NCBI RefSeq assembly: GCF_000513955.1
Contig: NZ_AZUZ01000001.1
Coordinates: 110,588-174,587 of the forward strand
DNA length: 64,000 nucleotides
From: Pseudoxanthomonas suwonensis J47
GTDB taxonomy: Bacteria > Pseudomonadota > Gammaproteobacteria > Xanthomonadales > Xanthomonadaceae
Reading direction: 5' to 3'
The notes beneath the pieces were generated by a model that ran no database searches, was not told where the DNA came from, and saw nothing but the letters and a program-made list of their open reading frames with translations. Positions 32,053-40,159 of this stretch are shown here, piece by piece (position 1 is the stretch's first letter; every line of letters begins with the position of its first letter). Made by a program: the position numbers and the translations under genes.

Positions 32053-34788
32053 TCAGCCGCGCAGCAACCCGCGGAGCCGGTCGAGCTCGCCGGCTTCGTC
32101 CAGCTCCAGGTCCTCCAGGCCCTTGACCGCTTCGGCCAGCAGCTTGCGTCCGCGCTCGACCTCGCCGGTCCCGAGCAGGTTCTCGCCACGGAGGGCCTCG
32201 AGCCGGTGGCGCCAGCCGGGCGTCGAGTCGCCGGCGGTGAGGACCTCCGGATCCAGCGGCGCCAGCCGGGCCAGCGCCTCGGCATGGCGGCCCTGGCGGG
32301 TCAGCAGCTGCGCGAGGCTGAAGGTGTAGACCTGGGCGTGCGGGTTGGCGTCGCCGCCTTCCTTGCGCAGCCGGGCGACGATGTCCTCGAGCAGGCGCAT
32401 CGCCACCGCCTGGTCGCCGCACTCGGCTTCCTTCTCGGCCAGGTTGCCGGCCTCGACCAGGGTGCCCTGCGCCTCGGCGCCGAAACTTTCCACCATGCCG
32501 GCATGGACGGTGCGCATGGAGGCCAGCGCGGCCGGGCAGTCGCCGCCGCGCGACTGGATACTGGCCACCGTCGACAGCTGCACCAGCGCCTGCCAGCTCT
32601 TGTCCCCCATGACCCGGGCCGAGGCCTGCTGGGCAGTCATCGCCAGCGGCAGCGCTTCGGCGTAACGGCCCTGGTTGCGCAGCACGCGCGCCAGGTTCAT
32701 GTGCAGGGCCGAGGCGTAGATGTCGCCGATCTTCTCCGCCGCATAGCGCGGATCGGCCAGCGTTTCCCTGAGCAGGGCCTCGGCATCGTCCAGCCTGTCC
32801 AGGCGCAGGTAGGTGTCGGCGAGGTTGACGCGGATGCCGGCGCCCAGCTGCGCGTCGTCGGCCAGCACCTGGCGTTGCAGCTGGTCGGCGCGGCGCAATG
32901 CGGGCTCGGCTTCCTTCACCTTCTGCTGCTGGATGTGGAGCACGCCGCGCAGGTAGGCGGCACGAAGCGACATCAGGCTTTCGTCGTCCAGGCGCGCGCC
33001 GGCCAGCGCGTCGGTTTCCTCAAGGTAGGCGGTGGCTTCGGCGAACTTCTGCGCGTAGGCCAGCATGCCGACCAGCTCGTAGCGCGCGCGGACGGTGACC
33101 TCGTCGGCCGGGCCGAACGCCTTTTCGTAGCTGGCCACGGCGGCGCGCAGGTGGCGCTCGCCTTTGCCACGGTCGCCGAGCGAGCGCCAGGAGACGCCCA
33201 GGGCGCTCTGCACGCTGCCGAGGGTGGCGGGATCGTCCTTGAACTTGCCGTCGATGCTCGCCGAGGCGTGGTCGAGCATGTCCTTGATGGTCGGTTCCTT
33301 CTCGTAGGCGCTGCCGCCCGGTGCGAGCGCGCTGAGCAGGTCCTTGCTGAGGAACTGCACCACGGCCTCCGCGCGCCTGGCCTGCTGTTCGGCGCGCGCG
33401 TACTGCTCGACGGTGCTGCGTTCGGCGGCGATGGAGCGCTGCAGCAGCCAGCTGGTGGTGCCCAGGCCGGCCACCAGCAGCACGCCGGCGGCGATGGCCC
33501 ACGGCCGCCGCGCGCGCGCCTTCGCCAGCCTGCGTTCGCCTTCCTCCACGCGCGCCAGCACCGCCTGTTCCGGCGCCAGCTGCTCGCGGCGCGCCTCCAG
33601 CGTGCGGATCCGTTCGGCGAGTTCCGCGGCCGAAGCCGGGCGCCTGGCCGGGTCGCCATTGGCGGCCTCGGCGATGTCCTTGCGCAGCAGTGGGTCTTCG
33701 ACGTCCTGCTCCCAGCCCGGCGAGAGCGGGCGCCGGAAGTCGCCGACGACCAGCTGGTACAGGGTCACGCCCAGCGCGTAGATGTCGCTCCTGACCGTCG
33801 GCGACTGGCCCGCGGCCAGTTCCGGAGCCAGGTACAGCGGGGTGCCGGTGGTGTCGCTGGTCATGACCTGGGTGTGGGTCAGGCCCAGGCGGGTGATGCC
33901 CAGCGCATCGATGCTGCCGCTGTCGAACAGGCGGCTGCTGCCGAAGTCGGCCACGCGCAGGTGCGGGGCGCCTTCGGCTTCGTAGACCAGCAGGTTGGCC
34001 GGCTTGATGTCCTTGTGCAGCACGCCGACGCCATGCGCGGCGGCCACCGCTTCGGCCGCTTCGGCGAACAGCGCCAGGCGCTGCTCCAGTGGCAGGGCGG
34101 CGATGCCCTGCCCCTCGGGCCAGCGGTCCAGGCTGACGCCGCCGTACCCGGATTCGACGAAATAGGGCGCGGCCTCGAAATCCCAGTCCAGGACGCGGAC
34201 GAAGTCGTCGCGTTCGCCAAGCGCCTCGCGCAGGAGGCGGGCGATGGTCACCTCGCGCTTGAGGCTGTCGAGGCCGGTGCCTGCGAGGCTGAACTTGAAC
34301 ACGCGGGTGTCGCCGGTCTTGGCATGACGCGCCAGCCACACCTCGTTGCCCCCGGTGCGGGCCAGCGGGGTATCGAGCTTCCAGTTGGGACGGCGCGGCA
34401 CCGCGTCGCCGACCGCCAGGCGACTGGCTTCCGGCAGGAACTCGACCGCCTTGCGCGACACCGGCACCGACAACCGGTAACCGACGCGGGCAAGGGTGGT
34501 GATCACCGCCTGGCCTTCGTCGTTCATGGCCCGGCGCAGCTTGCCGATGGTGTTGGTCAGCACCGCTTCGACCACGATGCGGCCGGCCCAGACCGAGGCG
34601 AGCAGCTCTTCCTTGGTGACGGCTTCGCCGGCGTGGCGCAGGAGGTACTGGAGCACTTCCAGCGGCTTGCGCTCGACCTCGACAGGTTGGCCGCCAACGC
34701 GCAGTTCCCACCGCGCCTCGTCGAATTCGGCGTTGCCGAAGGTCCAAAGATATGCCCGCGCCGCCGGCTCTCCGACCGTGTCCGTCAT
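32053..34788 (-). CDS. Fusion: OmpR-type winged helix + Ser/Thr protein kinase + TM helix + TPR
   Basis: 911 residues. Residues 12-112 form a DNA-binding winged helix of the OmpR/ToxR type ('LEVLQYLLRHAGEAVTKEELLASVW ... IGKLRRAMND ... VGYRLS'). Residues about 136-395 are a Hanks-type kinase: Lys165 in 'VFKFS', Glu179, catalytic loop 'HKDIKPANLL' (Asp260, Asn265), 'DFGSS' (Asp281), 'APE' at 321-323. The Gly-rich loop is only 'ARTGGNE'. A single helix (about 429-449) precedes a TPR-rich C-terminal half (about 480-905). The helix puts DNA-binding and kinase domains in the cytoplasm and TPRs in the periplasm. Partners are unknown. Confidence 0.88.
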   Translation of the reverse strand: MTDTVGEPAARAYLWTFGNAEFDEARWELRVGGQPVEVERKPLEVLQYLLRHAGEAVTKEELLASVWAGRIVVEAVLTNTIGKLRRAMNDEGQAVITTLARVGYRLSVPVSRKAVEFLPEASRLAVGDAVPRRPNWKLDTPLARTGGNEVWLARHAKTGDTRVFKFSLAGTGLDSLKREVTIARLLREALGERDDFVRVLDWDFEAAPYFVESGYGGVSLDRWPEGQGIAALPLEQRLALFAEAAEAVAAAHGVGVLHKDIKPANLLVYEAEGAPHLRVADFGSSRLFDSGSIDALGITRLGLTHTQVMTSDTTGTPLYLAPELAAGQSPTVRSDIYALGVTLYQLVVGDFRRPLSPGWEQDVEDPLLRKDIAEAANGDPARRPASAAELAERIRTLEARREQLAPEQAVLARVEEGERRLAKARARRPWAIAAGVLLVAGLGTTSWLLQRSIAAERSTVEQYARAEQQARRAEAVVQFLSKDLLSALAPGGSAYEKEPTIKDMLDHASASIDGKFKDDPATLGSVQSALGVSWRSLGDRGKGERHLRAAVASYEKAFGPADEVTVRARYELVGMLAYAQKFAEATAYLEETDALAGARLDDESLMSLRAAYLRGVLHIQQQKVKEAEPALRRADQLQRQVLADDAQLGAGIRVNLADTYLRLDRLDDAEALLRETLADPRYAAEKIGDIYASALHMNLARVLRNQGRYAEALPLAMTAQQASARVMGDKSWQALVQLSTVASIQSRGGDCPAALASMRTVHAGMVESFGAEAQGTLVEAGNLAEKEAECGDQAVAMRLLEDIVARLRKEGGDANPHAQVYTFSLAQLLTRQGRHAEALARLAPLDPEVLTAGDSTPGWRHRLEALRGENLLGTGEVERGRKLLAEAVKGLEDLELDEAGELDRLRGLLRG

Positions 34789-35142
34789 CCGTGCTTTCCC
34801 CCGTGGGCGGCAGAAGAAGGATCAAGGGCCTGCAAGCCGGTGACGTTCTGCTGCGTCCGGGACAGCCTAGCCGATGGTTGACCGCGATCTCAACGCGGCG
34901 GCGCCCGGAAGCAGGGTTGCAACGGAGCTTCGACCCGGTGCGTGTGCCACGGGTCCTGAACCCTGCCGTCAGCTGCGGTGCCGCCATGAAATCCGCTGCT
35001 GCCAGGAAAGGGTCGTTCCGCACGCCAGCCCGCGTTTCCGCAGGCACGCGGGCGTACACTCGAGGCAGGCGCTGGTCGATGCGCCGTGATGCGCCCGGCC
35101 GGCGCCCACGCGCCAGGCCGGCGACGAAGCCGAGGAGGCCCG
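34789..35142. other. 354-bp divergent intergenic region kinase fusion / JAMM-like gene
   Basis: No gene is supported. A TACACT at 35055-35060, about 85 bp before the JAMM-like gene, is a possible -10 element with a weak -35. Nothing comparable was found for the kinase gene on the other strand. Confidence 0.5.
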
Positions 35143-35655
35143 ATGCGTGTCCCCCACCACGCAGCCGCCATCGTGCTCCTGGCCGCCGCGCTGGCGACCG
35201 GGACTGCCACGGCTGCCGATAGCGCCGCCGAGACCGCCAGCCTGGTGACCACGCTGCGCCAGTCTCCGCCGGAGTCGAAGGACCAGTTCCTGCTGCGGGT
35301 CGGTGCGTGGATGGCAGACCGGCAGGAGGCGACCGGCCACGAGAGTTGCGGCAGCATCTGCCAGACCAGCGGGGGCGAGCTGGCGGTGATGCTGTTCACC
35401 AGCCAGCGCAGCCACTGGTGCCGGATGAACTTCGCCTGCCCGCTGAGCCATCCGCACATGACCGCCGAGACCATCCACTCGCATCCGGTGTCGCCCGGCG
35501 GTGGCTCGTTCTCGCGCTCGGACTACCGGCTCGGCCCGGGCTACCTGGTGCGCGGTCGGCGCATGTACTACCAGAACGGTCCGGGTACCGCGGCGCCGTT
35601 CCCCGCGCCGGAGCCGCGGGACTGTAATAGTCTCCGCTGCGCAGGAAACCGATAG
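35143..35655 (+). CDS. Secreted protein with JAMM (MPN+)-like metal-binding motif
   Basis: 170 residues. A signal peptide (about 1-24, 'AAIVLLAAALATGTATA') is followed by a small domain with Glu79 in 'GGELAVMLF' and 'ETIHSHPVSPGGGSFSRSD', i.e. His112-x-His114-Pro ... Ser124-x-x-Asp127. This matches the JAMM zinc-protease signature E...HxHP...SxxD with two extra residues before the Ser. Six Cys (69, 73, 93, 99, 161, 166) suggest disulfides, consistent with export. The start at 35143 opens the signal peptide. The stop codon overlaps the GTG of the CDF gene by one base. Isopeptidase activity is inference; function unknown. Confidence 0.75.
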   Translation: MRVPHHAAAIVLLAAALATGTATAADSAAETASLVTTLRQSPPESKDQFLLRVGAWMADRQEATGHESCGSICQTSGGELAVMLFTSQRSHWCRMNFACPLSHPHMTAETIHSHPVSPGGGSFSRSDYRLGPGYLVRGRRMYYQNGPGTAAPFPAPEPRDCNSLRCAGNR

Positions 35656-36674
35656 TGCGCGGCATGGCCCACGATCACGACCACGACCACCACCATCACG
35701 AGGCCGGGCACGGCCACCACGACCACGAGCATGGACACGGCCACGCCCATGGCCACCACCATGGCCCGGGCGGGCACAGCCATATCCCCGCGGAGATCCG
35801 CCACGAGCGACCGCTGTGGTGGGCGCTTGGCCTGACCGCCACGGTGCTGCTGGTCGAGTTCGCCGGCGCCTGGTTCACCAACAGCCTGGCCCTGCTGTCC
35901 GACGCGGCGCACATGGCTACCGACACCCTGGCCCTGGCCATCGCCCTGGTCGCGGTGCGGCTGTCACGGCGTCCGCCCGATGCGCGCCGCACCTATGGCT
36001 ACGCCCGCTTCGAGGCACTGGGCGCGCTGGCCAACGGCATGCTGCTGTTCGTGCTGGCCGGCTACATCCTGTGGGAAGCCTGGCAGCGTTTCCGCGCGCC
36101 ATTGCTGGTCGCCAGCATGGGCATGCTGGTAGTGGCGCTGGTCGGGCTGGTGTGCAACCTGATCGCCATGCGCCTGCTCCATGCCGGCAGCGGCGAAAGC
36201 CTGAACGTGAAAGGCGCCTACCTCGAGGTCTGGAGCGACATGCTCGGCTCGCTGGCGGTGGTGATCGCCGCGCTGCTGATCCGCTGGACCGGCTGGCTGT
36301 GGGTCGACCCGGTGCTGGCTGTGCTGATCGGCCTGTGGGTGCTGCCGCGCACCTGGGTGCTGGTGCGCGAGGCGCTGAACGTGCTCATGGAAGGCGTGCC
36401 GCACGGCCTGGACCTGGCCGCGGTCGACGCCGACCTGCGCGCGCACCCGGGCGTGGAAGGCATCCATGACCTGCACGTCTGGGCCCTGGCCTCGCGTACC
36501 CCGGCGATGACCGCGCACGTCGTGGTGGTGGCTGGCACCGACGCCTCGGAGGTGCGCCGCGGCCTGGCCGGGCTGCTCGAGCAGCGCCACGGCATCCGCC
36601 ACGTGACCCTGCAGATGGAGGCCGGGCGCGACGACGGCTGCGGTGATCCCGGCTGCGGCCATGCCGCAGGCTGA
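35655..36674 (+). CDS. Cation diffusion facilitator (Zn/Co/Cd exporter, ZitB/CzcD-like)
   Basis: 339 residues. The His/Asp-rich N-terminus (more than 15 His in the first 45 residues) is probably a metal-binding tail. Six membrane helices follow, with the transport-site residues in 'SLALLSDAAHMATDTLA' (helix 2) and 'EVWSDMLGSLAVV' (helix 5). A C-terminal ferredoxin-like domain holds 'HDLHVWALASRTPAMTAHVVV'. It exports divalent metal in exchange for protons. The GTG at 35655 was chosen because AGGAA stands 7 bp upstream; ATG 35664 has no such site. The start overlaps the stop of the JAMM-like gene. Confidence 0.93.
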   Translation: MRGMAHDHDHDHHHHEAGHGHHDHEHGHGHAHGHHHGPGGHSHIPAEIRHERPLWWALGLTATVLLVEFAGAWFTNSLALLSDAAHMATDTLALAIALVAVRLSRRPPDARRTYGYARFEALGALANGMLLFVLAGYILWEAWQRFRAPLLVASMGMLVVALVGLVCNLIAMRLLHAGSGESLNVKGAYLEVWSDMLGSLAVVIAALLIRWTGWLWVDPVLAVLIGLWVLPRTWVLVREALNVLMEGVPHGLDLAAVDADLRAHPGVEGIHDLHVWALASRTPAMTAHVVVVAGTDASEVRRGLAGLLEQRHGIRHVTLQMEAGRDDGCGDPGCGHAAG

Positions 36675-36871
36675 GGTCGCCGGGCCTCCATCCCGAAACA
36701 CTTGCCGGCGTATCGCCGCAGTGCAAAATGCGCCAGGTGCAGGGGCGGTTTAACGTCGCCCTTACGTTTCACGTATTCCGTCACACCTCGGAGGCAACAC
36801 CGCCTGGCCCACCAGGGCCGTTCCGCAGCAGCACGACACCACCAGATGCATCACCTGAAGGGGAGGGGATC

Positions 36872-39508
36872 ATGGCCTGTGCAAGCCTGCAACACACCGG
36901 ACTCGCAATCGCCGTCGCCACCGCGCTGAGCCTCATCGCCGCCTTGCCGGCGGGCGCACAGGAGGCCGCAGCACCGGCGAAGGAGGAACCGGTCACCCTG
37001 GCCGGCCTGACGGTCACCGCGCAGAAGCGCGAGGAAGCGCTGCAGGACGTGCCCATCTCGGTCACCGCGATCTCCGAGCAGCTGCTGCGCGACACCGGCA
37101 TCAGCGACATCAAGGACCTGCAGATCCTGGTCCCCGGCATGACCGTGACCAGTACCCAGAGCGAGGCGATCACCACCGCGCGCATCCGCGGCATCGGCAC
37201 GGTCGGCGACAACGTCGGCCTGGAATCCTCGGTGGGCGTGGTGATCGACGGCGTGTACCGGCCGCGCAACAGCGTCGGCTTCGGCGACCTCGGCCAGCTG
37301 GAACGGATCGAGGTGCTGAAGGGCCCGCAGGGCACGGTGTTCGGCAAGAACACCTCGGCGGGCGTGATCAACGTGGTTACCCGCCGCCCGAGCTTCACCC
37401 AGAGCGCCGAAGGCGAGATCACCGTGGGCAACTACGGCGCCTGGGGCGTGTCCGGCGCGTACAACGACGCCATCGGCGAGAACAGCGCCTTCAACATCTA
37501 CGCCGCCAAGCGCAGCCGCGACGGCTGGATGGACGTGCGCACCGGCAACGGCCCGCGCCGCGAGACCGACGACTACGACCAGAACTTCCACACCCTGCGC
37601 GCCAAGCTGCTGCTGGAGCCGGCCGAGGACCTGGAGATCCTGGTCAGCACCGACTTCACCAGCCGCGAGGAGAACTGCTGCACGGCGGTGCAGACCACGG
37701 TCGGCGGTACCTCGGCGATCATCAACGCGGTGGCCGGCGGCGGCAAGGCGATCGCCGCACCGGGCGACGATCCGTTCGACCGGGTCGCCTACAGCAACCG
37801 CAGCACCGAGCAGGACATCAAGGACAAGGGCATCTCGGTGCAGGTCGACTGGGGCGGGATCGGCCTCGGGGGCGCGACCCTGACCTCGATCACCGCCTGG
37901 CGCGACTGGCAGGCCATCAACGGCCTGGACTACGACTTCAGCACCGCCGACCTGATCTACCGCAACGCCGACGAGAACGAATCGTTCAGCGGCTTCGAGA
38001 CCTTCAGCCAGGAGCTGCGCCTGACCGGCTCCACCGACTCGGTCGACTGGATGGTCGGCCTGTTCTATTCGGACGAGGACCTCACCCGCCGGGAGAGCTA
38101 CCGAGTCGGCGCCGGCTACGAGCCGTACCTGTCCACCCTGGTCGGCTCGCAGCTGCTCGGGCAGATGGCCGCGGCGCTGGCGCCGATGGGCCTCACCGTG
38201 GACACCTCCAACCCGGCACTGCTGTTGTCGCAGGTGTCGGGGCGTCCGTTCGGGACCAACTTCGCCGGGCTGGGCGCGCTGGACTACCACGAGCAGAACG
38301 CCAAGAGCACGGCGCTGTTCACCAACAACACCTGGCACGCCACCGATGCGCTCGACCTGACCCTGGGCCTGCGCTACACCCGCGAGAAGAAGACCCTCGA
38401 CTCGGCCTACAGCAACCCCAACGGCAGCGCCGGCTGCGCCGCGACCCTGGCCAACCCGACCGGCCGCGTCGGCGCGGCAATCGCCCAGCGCATCAACGGC
38501 TTCGCCTCGCTGCCGGGGCCGACCCAGCAGGCGATCCTGGCCCAGTTGCTGCCGGTGGCGGTGCCGGCGATCGCCGGGCGCATGTGCCTGCCGTGGACCA
38601 ACGTGCTCCACGACGGCCGCAGCGTGCACCAGGCCAGCGAGGAGAAGGAATGGTCCGGCACGGTCAAGGCGGCCTACCGCTGGAGCGAGCAGGTGATGGG
38701 TTACGCCTCGGTCGCGCGCGGCTACAAGGGCGGGGGCTTCAACCTCGATCGCGTGCAGTCGGCCGACGGCACCTCGACCGGCACCGCGGGCATCTTGCCG
38801 GCAGACGACACCTCGTTCCCGGCCGAGTTCGTCGACAGCTACGAGCTGGGCACCAAGACCACCTGGGCCGACGGCAACCTGCTGTTCAACGCCGCGCTGT
38901 TCTACCAGAAGTACGAGGACTTCCAGCTCAACAGCTTCCTCGGCACCAGCTTCGTGGTGCGCGCCATCCCGGAGGTGGTGTCGAAGGGCGTGGACACCGA
39001 GCTGCTGTGGCAGCCGGTGACGGGGCTGCTGTTCCTGGGCGGCCTGATGTACGCCGACACCCGCTACGGCAGGAACATCCCGGGGGCGGACTTCGTCGAG
39101 CCCACCGGCGCGCTGTACAAGCTGCCCGGCGCGCAGATGAGCTTCGCGCCGAAGTGGTCCGGCTCGGCCTCGGTGACCTACGAGTGGGACTTCGGCAGCG
39201 ACCTGGTCGGCCGCTTCAACCTCGGCGCCAAGTACACGTCCGAGTACAACACCGGCTCCGACCTGGACGTGGAGAAGCAGCAGGACGCCTTCACCGTGGC
39301 CAACGCGCGGCTCGGTTTCGGCGCGCGCGACCAGCGCTGGATGTTCGAGTTGTGGGCGACCAACCTGTTCGACGCCGAGTACGTGCAGGTGGGCTTCGAC
39401 GGTCCGCTGCAGGTGGCCAGCAACGTGCCCAACGACCCGCTCAACACGTACAACGCCTTCCTCGGTGCGCCGAGGATGTACGGCGTGACCTTCCGCGCGC
39501 GTTACTGA
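36872..39508 (+). CDS. TonB-dependent outer-membrane receptor
   Basis: 878 residues. A signal peptide ('GLAIAVATALSLIAALPAGAQ') precedes a TonB-box-like 'EEPVTLAGLTVTAQKREEALQDVPISVTAI', the opening typical of the large TonB-receptor family expanded in Xanthomonadaceae and sphingomonads. The plug domain has 'RIRGIGTVGD' and 'IEVLKGPQGTVFGKNTSAGVINVVTRRP' (about 150-175). A 22-strand barrel ends in 'MYGVTFRARY', with the required C-terminal aromatic. Substrate unknown; no transporter or degradation genes are adjacent. GGGGAGGGG lies about 5 bp before the ATG. A stem-loop follows the gene. Confidence 0.93.
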   Translation: MACASLQHTGLAIAVATALSLIAALPAGAQEAAAPAKEEPVTLAGLTVTAQKREEALQDVPISVTAISEQLLRDTGISDIKDLQILVPGMTVTSTQSEAITTARIRGIGTVGDNVGLESSVGVVIDGVYRPRNSVGFGDLGQLERIEVLKGPQGTVFGKNTSAGVINVVTRRPSFTQSAEGEITVGNYGAWGVSGAYNDAIGENSAFNIYAAKRSRDGWMDVRTGNGPRRETDDYDQNFHTLRAKLLLEPAEDLEILVSTDFTSREENCCTAVQTTVGGTSAIINAVAGGGKAIAAPGDDPFDRVAYSNRSTEQDIKDKGISVQVDWGGIGLGGATLTSITAWRDWQAINGLDYDFSTADLIYRNADENESFSGFETFSQELRLTGSTDSVDWMVGLFYSDEDLTRRESYRVGAGYEPYLSTLVGSQLLGQMAAALAPMGLTVDTSNPALLLSQVSGRPFGTNFAGLGALDYHEQNAKSTALFTNNTWHATDALDLTLGLRYTREKKTLDSAYSNPNGSAGCAATLANPTGRVGAAIAQRINGFASLPGPTQQAILAQLLPVAVPAIAGRMCLPWTNVLHDGRSVHQASEEKEWSGTVKAAYRWSEQVMGYASVARGYKGGGFNLDRVQSADGTSTGTAGILPADDTSFPAEFVDSYELGTKTTWADGNLLFNAALFYQKYEDFQLNSFLGTSFVVRAIPEVVSKGVDTELLWQPVTGLLFLGGLMYADTRYGRNIPGADFVEPTGALYKLPGAQMSFAPKWSGSASVTYEWDFGSDLVGRFNLGAKYTSEYNTGSDLDVEKQQDAFTVANARLGFGARDQRWMFELWATNLFDAEYVQVGFDGPLQVASNVPNDPLNTYNAFLGAPRMYGVTFRARY

Positions 39509-39527
39509 GGGCGCCCGCGCAGGCAAC

Positions 39528-39559
39528 GACCAGGGGGCGCCGAGTGCGGCCCCCTGGTC
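39528..39559 (+). terminator. Stem-loop after the TonB-receptor gene
   Basis: GACCAGGGGGC - 10-nt loop - GCCCCCTGGTC, perfect 11-bp arms, 19 bp past the stop. There is no T-run, so it is a weaker terminator or an mRNA-end stabiliser. Confidence 0.5.
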
Positions 39560-39618
39560 CATCCGGGAGACAGGCGCGGCGGTTTGGGATAAAACTCGCG
39601 GCGAGCCCCCACTTCCGG

Positions 39619-40122
39619 ATGCCGATGTCCACTCCCACCGACGCGCAGCTGCGCGAACAGGCACAGCTCCTGGGCGACCGCCTGCGTGCCGCGCGCGATT
39701 CCCTGGTCACCGCCGAAAGCTGCACCGGCGGCTGGATCGCCAAATGCCTCACCGACATCGCCGGTTCCTCGGACTGGTTCGACTGCGGCATGGTCGTATA
39801 CAGCTACGAGGCCAAGCAGGCGCTGCTGGGCGTGCATCCGCAGACCCTGGAGGAACACGGCGCGGTGAGCCGCGAGACCGCGATCGAGATGGTCTCCGGC
39901 GCGCTGGTCCATTCCGGCGCCACCGTGGCGGTGGCCGTGACCGGCATTGCCGGCCCGGGCGGCGGCGGCCCCGGCAAGCCGGTGGGCACGGTGTGGATCG
40001 CGTGGAAGCGGCGCGGCGGTTACGCGCGCGCGCAGCTGTTCCATTTCGACGGCGACCGCGAGGCGGTGCGCCGGCAGACCGTCGGCCAGGCGCTGCTTGG
40101 CATCGGGGAACTGCTGCCATGA
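39619..40122 (+). CDS. pncC: Nicotinamide-nucleotide amidohydrolase (CinA C-terminal domain family)
   Basis: 167 residues, a stand-alone PncC/CinA-C protein that deamidates NMN to nicotinic acid mononucleotide in pyridine-nucleotide salvage. Family motifs are 'LVTAESCTGGWIAKCLTDIAGSSDWFDCGMVVYSYEAKQALLGV' (about 30-74), 'GAVSRETAIEMVSGAL' and 'TGIAGPGGGGPGKPVGTVWIAW'. ATG 39619 and ATG 39625 are both possible. In relatives it lies close upstream of lexA-recA; here about 2.9 kb of other genes intervene. Confidence 0.94.
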   Translation: MPMSTPTDAQLREQAQLLGDRLRAARDSLVTAESCTGGWIAKCLTDIAGSSDWFDCGMVVYSYEAKQALLGVHPQTLEEHGAVSRETAIEMVSGALVHSGATVAVAVTGIAGPGGGGPGKPVGTVWIAWKRRGGYARAQLFHFDGDREAVRRQTVGQALLGIGELLP

Positions 40123-40159
40123 ACCTGCGCGCGGCGGGCCGGACGGGGGAGGGCGCCTG

